Notes under the pieces: model-generated
What the model saw: the letters and a program-made list of their open reading frames with translations, nothing else
What the model was told of the DNA's origin: nothing
Databases searched by the model: none
Part shown: one piece after another, positions 1-4,702 of the stretch
Layout of the letters: each line of letters starts with the position of its first letter
How positions within the stretch are numbered: the stretch's first letter is position 1
Position numbers and translations under genes: made by a program
NCBI GenBank assembly: GCA_009784635.1
Contig: WRBG01000041.1
Coordinates: forward strand, 1-12,670
DNA length: 12,670 nt
Direction: 5' to 3'
From: Bacteroidales bacterium
GTDB lineage: Bacteria; Bacteroidota; Bacteroidia; Bacteroidales; UBA932

Positions 1-826
1 CCTCAAAAAATTGGATATTACCACCGGTGTATACAGGCTTTAATTGATATTTTTCAATCTGATGCTGTTCAATAAGTCGCTCTGCTTGCAAACAATCTTC
101 ATTGGATGATACATCAAAAACATATTCAACCGGTAAGGTTTGATTTATGAGTATTTGCCTCGCATGGTTCCATTGCTTCACGTCCACAGGAAAACGAACC
201 GATATTCTGTACGAAAAATTAACCCCAAACGTCGGCTCTAGCGATGTAATGTCGATATAGGAGCATAAAATTCTTTTTGGAGAAGGATGTTGGTTTAAAA
301 AAGAAAGTAATCCACTGTAATCTTCAATATCCCAAATAGTTCCCATGATGTTAAAAGTGGGAAATCCCGGTATGCACAGTAGGAAGGGTATCAGCTTTGT
401 TACATTAACGGTAACGTCTATATAGATACTGACTTCGAATAAATTTTCCAATACATTTTTGTATATGGAAGAGTTAAGTCTTTTGTATGCCTCATGTTTG
501 TCTCCAAAGTTAAAAAAAGGTAACCATTGGACAGGTTTGCCTTTTGACAAGGCAACATCAATCACATCGCCCATATACCTTTTACGGAGTTCCTTGATAA
601 AACCGTTGACGTCTTCCTGTTCATACCGCTCGCTGCTTAATAAAACAACACCGCAATTTTTTTCTTGAAGCATCTCCCGCAACAGCTCAATGACTTCTAT
701 CTTATCCGACTCTAAAGTAACTCCGTCAAGGGTATTGTACAATAAGACGCATGAATTGCTCAGTCCCACATATACGTATGGTTCTATGGTGAACCAATAG
801 TCGCTGGTTTTCTTCTTGGATGTCAT
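1..826 (-). CDS. Pseudo-radical-SAM protein of GG-Bacteroidales RiPP system, 3' end cut by window
   Basis: The reading frame starts at the ATG at 826-824 and stays open for 275 codons to the left edge, so the C-terminus is missing. The N-terminus (MTSKKKTSDYWFTIEPYVYV, then VLLYNTLDG near residues 27-35) resembles the pseudo-radical-SAM partner that accompanies the GG-leader peptide maturases of Bacteroidales. I see no CxxxCxxC iron-sulfur motif; the few cysteines (for example residues 26 and 58) are scattered, as expected for a protein with the fold but not the chemistry. The start codon overlaps the maturase stop as ATGA (826-823), so the two are probably translationally coupled and made in similar amounts. 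Its role in the family is not settled; a scaffold or peptide-binding partner of the maturase is an inference. The family call rests on recognition and context, not on a profile search. Confidence 0.82.
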   Translation of the reverse strand, partial: MTSKKKTSDYWFTIEPYVYVGLSNSCVLLYNTLDGVTLESDKIEVIELLREMLQEKNCGVVLLSSERYEQEDVNGFIKELRKRYMGDVIDVALSKGKPVQWLPFFNFGDKHEAYKRLNSSIYKNVLENLFEVSIYIDVTVNVTKLIPFLLCIPGFPTFNIMGTIWDIEDYSGLLSFLNQHPSPKRILCSYIDITSLEPTFGVNFSYRISVRFPVDVKQWNHARQILINQTLPVEYVFDVSSNEDCLQAERLIEQHQIEKYQLKPVYTGGNIQFFE

Positions 827-2259
827 TCTGTTATTCCATTTTCTAAAATCTGAGAAAAGTCAATCCGATTATTTTCGGCGAAAGAAAAAATACGGCAGAG
901 TTTTTTTTGAAAAGCCTTTTGATCATAGAAGCCGGAACAAACAAAACCGTCCGTATCCAATGTGTCTAAATTGGCTATACTAAACATACATATACTACAA
1001 AACTTGTAAGCATGACAGTATTGGCAAACTTTTTTTAAATGATCATAATACATATTGTATTGTCGTGTAATCTGTGGAATATCAATCATTACGCTGTTTT
1101 TTACCTCTCCCATGAAATACTTATAATTAATGGTTTCGCACGGCAACAACTTATTCTTAGTAGTTAAAAACATATTTCTTGAAAATGGCAAACAAGTGCT
1201 TGTCGGAAAATATTTTTCAACGGTAGTGAACAAAGCAGTTATGTTTGCCACATAAAAATTGATAGAAAAATGCTCTATGAACGCAAGTAATTCATTGTAT
1301 AATGAATTATTATAGATTTTTGGCAACAAAATTAGTTCTCCATTTTGGTATTCGTCTCTGCTTTTTCTCTTACTCTGAAACATACGTTCAAGAATATCTT
1401 TTTTATCCGGCGTTACATCATCCAAGGCTAATTCGGATATCACCGGAATCTTACGGTACCGAGCATAAATAAATTCATATATCTCTTTTACCGAATTTCT
1501 GTCATGTAAAACAGCGTTGAAATTCACGTGAGAGTCAAAATATTCCAAATAATCCCTTTGCAATTGGTCAACATTTTCAATTACCTTCTGAAAAGAATTT
1601 TCCTTGCTTTGGCTAAATACTCGGTAGCTATGATTGTTTTCGTTTCCGTCCAAACTAATAAATAACTTAAATTTGTTCGCAACCAAAAAATCAATGTATT
1701 TGTGTAGTAAGGTGGCGTTTGTCGTCATGGTAAACTCAATATTCATCTCTTTTTCAGCAGTTAATTGATTTACAACAGTTACAATCTGTTTGATAAAACC
1801 CATATTCAAAAGCGGTTCGCCGCCATAAAAGCCTATAAGCAGCTTGTTGTTATTATTTTTACGTTTTAGGTTAAAGGTATATTTAAGCAATTTTTTTGCA
1901 GACCGGATGCTTATATTCTTGTTATTCCTTGCATCATATCCCTCATAGAATTCCCCATATCCGCAATACGTGCAATTTAGATTGCACGAATCTGTAACTT
2001 CAAAGAGAATTTTTGGGACTTGAATAATCCCTTCTTTTACCATTGAGTCGGTTACCGTCCCAAAATGAACAGGTTTGGGCTTTGCAAAAAAACCGTGTTT
2101 CCTCAAATATTCATACTTTTTCGAATAATAGGGGTCAGCATCTGTTAACTTTTCATGTACCTTTCTAAGATCTGGATGCACCAATATGGATAACCTGCTT
2201 TGGTCATCGTATATATAGGAATTGTTGTATTCTGATGTGTGAATGAGTGATTCCACCAT
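823..2259 (-). CDS. Radical SAM/SPASM peptide maturase, GG-Bacteroidales RiPP family
   Basis: This is the cytoplasmic enzyme expected to modify the precursor encoded just upstream, using S-adenosylmethionine and iron-sulfur clusters. Numbering from the ATG at 2259 (478 aa): the radical SAM motif CNLNCTYC has Cys92, Cys96 and Cys99; GGEP at 146-149 is the SAM-binding motif; SLDG follows near 202. The C-terminus carries a SPASM-like set of cysteines (356, 374, 412, 415, 421, 424, 441) that would bind auxiliary clusters. The frame also opens at TTG 2295 and ATG 2292, but both lie in the loop or stem edge of a perfect 16-bp hairpin (2275-2312). The first family-like sequence (SYIYDDQSRLSILVHPDL) begins about 13 residues after ATG 2259, so I prefer that start. 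The stop overlaps the next gene by ATGA. The exact modification cannot be read from the sequence. Confidence 0.9.
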   Translation of the reverse strand: MVESLIHTSEYNNSYIYDDQSRLSILVHPDLRKVHEKLTDADPYYSKKYEYLRKHGFFAKPKPVHFGTVTDSMVKEGIIQVPKILFEVTDSCNLNCTYCGYGEFYEGYDARNNKNISIRSAKKLLKYTFNLKRKNNNNKLLIGFYGGEPLLNMGFIKQIVTVVNQLTAEKEMNIEFTMTTNATLLHKYIDFLVANKFKLFISLDGNENNHSYRVFSQSKENSFQKVIENVDQLQRDYLEYFDSHVNFNAVLHDRNSVKEIYEFIYARYRKIPVISELALDDVTPDKKDILERMFQSKRKSRDEYQNGELILLPKIYNNSLYNELLAFIEHFSINFYVANITALFTTVEKYFPTSTCLPFSRNMFLTTKNKLLPCETINYKYFMGEVKNSVMIDIPQITRQYNMYYDHLKKVCQYCHAYKFCSICMFSIANLDTLDTDGFVCSGFYDQKAFQKKLCRIFSFAENNRIDFSQILENGITE

Positions 2260-2274
2260 GATTGGTTGGCTAAT

Positions 2275-2312
2275 TAATATACTGACAGTCATCAACGACT
2301 GTCAGTATATTA
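2275..2312 (-). promoter_or_regulatory. Perfect 16-bp hairpin between precursor and maturase genes
   Basis: Arms 2275-2290 and 2297-2312 are exact reverse complements (taatatactgacagtc on the plus strand) with a 6-base loop. There is no T-run after it in the direction of transcription, so it is not a typical intrinsic terminator. It ends 15 bases before the preferred maturase start at 2259 and holds the alternative ATG 2292 at the loop edge. Likely roles are protection of the upstream peptide mRNA, a processing site, or damping of maturase translation so that substrate exceeds enzyme. The role is inference; the repeat is seen directly. Confidence 0.85.
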
Positions 2313-2351
2313 GCAAATTGGTAAACGATTCTGAATTGTTCTGACTGGAGC

Positions 2352-2369
2352 AGTATAAACTTTTATACT
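2352..2369 (-). repeat. Short inverted repeat just after the precursor stop codon
   Basis: The 18-base palindrome agtataaacttttatact lies one base beyond the precursor stop (2371-2373) and can form a 7-bp stem with a 4-base loop. It is AT-rich and has no following T-run, so on its own it is a weak structure. With the stronger hairpin at 2275-2312 it gives two stems in the intergenic stretch between peptide and maturase. Confidence 0.6.
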
Positions 2370-2370
2370 C

Positions 2371-2547
2371 TCAATCATCCGCCTCGTCATAACCGGGAAC
2401 CCCTTGCCTGTCTTCTCTTATGACTCGTTGAAGCGGAGATAGTGAAGCGCATCCACATGAATTAGAGCCTCCTCTTAGCTGATTCATTGCCCGTTGCTCT
2501 AATTCTGCCTTGCAGAATTGATTCAGTTTAATTTGATTTTTTTTCAT
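2371..2547 (-). CDS. RiPP precursor peptide with GG leader, 58 aa
   Basis: A short gene reading ATG 2547-2545 to TGA 2373-2371. The leader starts MKKNQIKLNQF and continues KAELEQRAMNQLRGG, closely matching the leader of the GG-Bacteroidales natural product precursor family (charged start, IKLNQ, then KxELExRxMNxLxGG). Cleavage is expected after Gly27, leaving a 31-residue core that begins SNSCGCASLSPLQ, contains arginine- and aspartate-rich stretches, and ends GVPGYDEADD. Core cysteines are Cys31 and Cys33, a CGC pair; Cys12 lies in the leader. There is no Shine-Dalgarno sequence, as is usual in this phylum. Position directly before the radical SAM maturase supports the assignment. The Gly-Gly leader implies processing and export by a bacteriocin-type peptidase/ABC exporter, but none is in the window. 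The final product and its activity are unknown. Confidence 0.9.
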   Translation of the reverse strand: MKKNQIKLNQFCKAELEQRAMNQLRGGSNSCGCASLSPLQRVIREDRQGVPGYDEADD

Positions 2548-2636
2548 TTTCGTTTGATTTTAAATTTGACATTTACTGCATACATGACCGTTTCAAGTGA
2601 AAAAAGTTGACAAGGGAATGGAAAAAAATGCGCTTT

Positions 2637-3170
2637 TTATTCCATATTTTTGATAAACTCTTGTAACTTGTTCTTAGCTCGGCTGATTTGTGTGCGTACG
2701 GTACCGATGGAAATATCCATTTTTTCGGCAACTTCGTGATACTTAAACCCTTTAATCCGAACCAGCACAAATATTTCTCTGCATTGTGCAGGCAAGGCGT
2801 TTATCGCATTATCTATTTTTCGGGCTAAATCATTCAATATTATCATGGATAGAGGATTGTTGCCTTCATGATTCCCCATGGTATGTGTCTTTTGGATATG
2901 CTCGCTATATCTACGCGAAACATTCTTGTGCTGTAAGCATTTCAAACAATTATTGTGAACACCTTGATACAAATATGACTTCAAAGATTTTATGATATGC
3001 TTGTTTTCACGGTCTATCCACAGTGTCGTAAAAAAATCGCTGACAATACACTCTGCTTCTTCTTTTTGCTTTACGATCCTTTCTGCATAGCGACATAAGG
3101 CAGAGTAATAGGCTTTGTGCATCCATTCAAAATCGATGTCCTTTAAAGCTATGTTGGCAGGATCGGGCAT
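2637..3170 (-). CDS. ECF RNA polymerase sigma factor, Bacteroidetes type
   Basis: A 177-aa sigma-70-family factor of the extracytoplasmic-function group. Region 2, which binds core polymerase and the -10-type element, spans roughly residues 16-85 (FEWMHKAYYSALCRYAERIV, then AECIVSDFFTTLW). Region 4, the -35-binding helix-turn-helix, spans about 120-172 and includes LPAQCREIFVLVRIKGFKYH and ISIGTVRTQISRAKNKL. The length fits the family. Such factors usually sit next to a FecR-like anti-sigma gene and a SusC/D pair; neither is here. Its stop is 89 bases before the precursor start on the same strand, so it is probably part of, or the regulator of, the RiPP locus. No TAnnTTTG box fits directly ahead of its ATG; read-through from 3432 or an ECF-type promoter is possible. 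Confidence 0.88.
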   Translation of the reverse strand: MPDPANIALKDIDFEWMHKAYYSALCRYAERIVKQKEEAECIVSDFFTTLWIDRENKHIIKSLKSYLYQGVHNNCLKCLQHKNVSRRYSEHIQKTHTMGNHEGNNPLSMIILNDLARKIDNAINALPAQCREIFVLVRIKGFKYHEVAEKMDISIGTVRTQISRAKNKLQEFIKNME

Positions 3171-3202
3171 ATTGGTATTTGTCTTTCTTCAATATCAGAC
3201 AA

Positions 3203-3227
3203 TAAAAAAGCGGACTTACATCCGCTT
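3203..3227 (-). terminator. Intrinsic terminator upstream of sigma gene
   Basis: On the minus strand AAGCGGA (3227-3221) and TCCGCTT (3214-3208) form a 7-bp GC-rich stem around the loop TGTAAG, followed at once by a run of T residues (3209-3204). This is a standard rho-independent terminator. It lies between the leftward promoter at 3432 and the sigma start at 3170, so it either ends a separate small RNA or acts as an attenuator for the sigma gene. Confidence 0.85.
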
Positions 3228-3336
3228 CTGAAGGTCTTCGACTACCCGTTAACAATAGATACAAGCCCGCTTTAAGGCGAGTGCTGTATTTATTCCATTG
3301 TCAACTTGTGAAAGTGTCGAAGTTTCAGAAGTAAGA
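3204..3336 (-). ncRNA. Candidate structured small RNA or attenuator leader, unclassified
   Basis: The minus strand can form one long rod. The closing stem pairs CTTCTGAA with TTCAGAAG and CTTCGAC with GTCGAAG. An unpaired bubble follows (about 10 bases on the 5' side, 5 on the 3' side), then GTTGACAAT with ATTGTTAAC (one G-T pair), ATACA with TGTAT, and an apical CTCGC/GCGGG hairpin with loop CTTAAA. The 3' end merges into the intrinsic terminator, and the terminator loop GTAAG could pair with CTTAC at the 5' end, so two folds compete. There is no open reading frame of note. The layout (long stem, central bubble, apical hairpin, terminator) recalls 6S-type RNAs, but I cannot identify the family. 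It could instead be a sensory leader of the sigma gene. Transcription could start near 3425 from the box at 3432-3439 or nearer the stem. Confidence 0.55.
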
Positions 3337-3431
3337 ATAAAAAACGTTACATGCTTTTTATGTGTCTTATTAGATGTTTGTTAATTCATATCCTTTTTGT
3401 CATATATGGTAAATGGTTTCTAATTTCTCCG

Positions 3432-3439
3432 CAAATATA
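3432..3439 (-). promoter_or_regulatory. Leftward -7 box TATATTTG in left repeat copy
   Basis: On the minus strand the sequence TATATTTG matches the Bacteroides -7 consensus TAnnTTTG exactly. A TTG lies about 22 bases upstream as a possible -33 element. Start of transcription would fall near 3425 and lead into the structured RNA, the sigma gene and the RiPP locus. Its exact twin at 4668-4675 stands properly placed before the lipoprotein gene. Confidence 0.5.
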
Positions 3440-3478
3440 CAAAATTATGCCTAACTCTGCCCAACCATGGGCGTAACT
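3432..3478 (+). repeat. 47-bp direct repeat, left copy (duplicated helicase promoter/start)
   Basis: This segment matches 4668-4714 at 46 of 47 positions in the same orientation. The sole difference is C at 3457 instead of T at 4693, which turns the rightward -7 box TAACTTTG into TAACTCTG. The copy includes an ATG (3467) and the first four helicase codons; beyond that the frame diverges and ends at TGA 3557-3559, so it encodes nothing useful. It looks like a relic of the helicase 5' end left by a duplication or insertion. With the RNA candidate and terminator it accounts for most of the 318-base gap between 3171 and 3488. Confidence 0.92.
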
Positions 3479-3488
3479 GTGATTCAAG

Positions 3489-4646
3489 TTACTTCAACCT
3501 CAGTTCCACCAATACCGGATTGTCGTCTTCCTTTATGGAGGCGGCGACTTGCGGATTGAGCACATTTTTCATGAGCGGCAATTGCCCTTTTAGGGTATAA
3601 GGAGGAACAAGTATCAAGAGCCTATTATCTTCCGTGATTCCGGAGAGACTATACCCGCGTGCGCCGGGCTCCCATGTTTCCATTCTGCTCCAAAACCACT
3701 CCTTTTCCCGCTTGTGTTTGATGCCCCATACCAAGCCTTCAAATGTTTCTTGCATGACGACCAATTGAATTACATAATAATCGCTGCTTTCCATGAAATT
3801 GTATACAGCGACAATCCCATTTTGATGGAATAATCCTTCTAATGCCCTATAACTTGGACTGTTGTAGAAGTCTGGAGGAATGGCATATTTCCCGGGATGG
3901 GTCAAAAAGGCAAGACTGACCGTGTCCTGCTCTGCCTTATAAATGGCATGGTCGTGTATTGAGCTATAATAAAGCTTGCCGTTGGTTTGAAAGAAGGGAT
4001 GACTAAGAGCGTCTAAATCGACGGTGAAAGTTTTGTCGCTTCTGAGCATGGATTTTGCTTCCTCTCCATGTTCCGACAGGCGAATCAAGCGGGCAGAATC
4101 AGTCTGTGCCGGCATCAATGCCAAAAAATCCGAGCCATGCAAATGTGCCATAAAGGCGGGTCCCCCTCCTCCAAAGCGAGTGCTGGGTGTATTTAAATGG
4201 ATTTCACGCACAAAGTTGCCGGCAAAATCGTACAACAGAATATTTTTATCGAAAAACCCACGAAGGCCAATCATATTGTCTCCACAGAAGAACCAGTCGC
4301 TTATTGTGAAAGAAATTTCTCCGGGCCCTCGACCCCTTCTCCCGATTTGATTGAGGAATTTTCCTTGGGTATTAAAACGGTCAATTCTTTCGAGATGAGT
4401 ATATTGTCCGTGTAAGATGAATAGGTTATCGCCTGCAAACCGCAGCATCGGTTCATTGCCGATTAGACAATTATCGTCTGTTTGCAGGGGAGTAAGCGAA
4501 ATACTTTCTACCCGGTCATACTGATATAGAGGGGTTTCGCTGGAGTAATCGAATACAATGGTCTCTACTTCCTGCGTTGTTTTAGGGCTGCAAGCTATCA
4601 TCCATAGCGACAGCGCTGCAAATAGGGTGATGATTTTAGTGTTCAT
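3489..4646 (-). CDS. Six-bladed beta-propeller lipoprotein (BF3164-like)
   Basis: A 385-aa secreted lipoprotein. The signal peptide starts MNTKIITLFAALSL and ends in a lipobox MIAC, placing the lipidated Cys at residue 19. The rest is strand-rich with repeated aromatic/hydrophobic blades; IGRRGRGPGE at 101-110 resembles the G-RG-GPGE signature common in the six-bladed-propeller lipoproteins of Bacteroides and relatives. The function of this family is not known; NHL/TolB-like propellers usually bind proteins or sugars. In other Bacteroidales such genes often sit near genes for small secreted peptides, which makes its place beside a RiPP locus suggestive but not proof of a link. The gene lies exactly between the two copies of a 47-bp repeat, its stop 10 bases from the left copy and its start 21 bases from the right one, and it uses the leftward promoter in the right copy. 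Confidence 0.8.
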   Translation of the reverse strand: MNTKIITLFAALSLWMIACSPKTTQEVETIVFDYSSETPLYQYDRVESISLTPLQTDDNCLIGNEPMLRFAGDNLFILHGQYTHLERIDRFNTQGKFLNQIGRRGRGPGEISFTISDWFFCGDNMIGLRGFFDKNILLYDFAGNFVREIHLNTPSTRFGGGGPAFMAHLHGSDFLALMPAQTDSARLIRLSEHGEEAKSMLRSDKTFTVDLDALSHPFFQTNGKLYYSSIHDHAIYKAEQDTVSLAFLTHPGKYAIPPDFYNSPSYRALEGLFHQNGIVAVYNFMESSDYYVIQLVVMQETFEGLVWGIKHKREKEWFWSRMETWEPGARGYSLSGITEDNRLLILVPPYTLKGQLPLMKNVLNPQVAASIKEDDNPVLVELRLK

Positions 4647-4667
4647 ATAGCAATGTCAATAAAGGCA

Positions 4668-4675
4668 CAAATATA
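4668..4675 (-). promoter_or_regulatory. -7 box TATATTTG for the propeller lipoprotein
   Basis: An exact TAnnTTTG match on the minus strand, with its end 21 bases ahead of the ATG at 4646, giving a predicted 5' leader of about 15 bases. A TTG about 22 bases upstream may act as the -33 element. It is back-to-back with the rightward box at 4688, so the 47-bp unit is a compact divergent promoter. Confidence 0.65.
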
Positions 4676-4687
4676 CAAAATTATGCC

Positions 4688-4695
4688 TAACTTTG
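4688..4695 (+). promoter_or_regulatory. -7 box TAACTTTG for the helicase-nuclease gene
   Basis: An exact TAnnTTTG match only 7 bases before the helicase ATG at 4703. By the usual spacing the transcript would begin at or within a few bases of the start codon, so the mRNA would be leaderless or nearly so. No good -33 element is visible upstream. Confidence 0.6.
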
Positions 4696-4702
4696 CCCAA
4701 CC

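Noticed and set aside
459..668. Plus-strand open frame of 69 codons
   Set aside because: It is antisense to the pseudo-radical-SAM gene and has no family features.
3380..3412. Tiny minus-strand frames such as MTKRI between the left promoter and the RNA candidate
   Set aside because: Too short and without family features; a leader peptide cannot be supported.
3467..3559. Short plus-strand frame starting in the left repeat copy
   Set aside because: Only its first four codons match the helicase; the rest is antisense to the lipoprotein gene and the promoter box is damaged. Treated as a relic.
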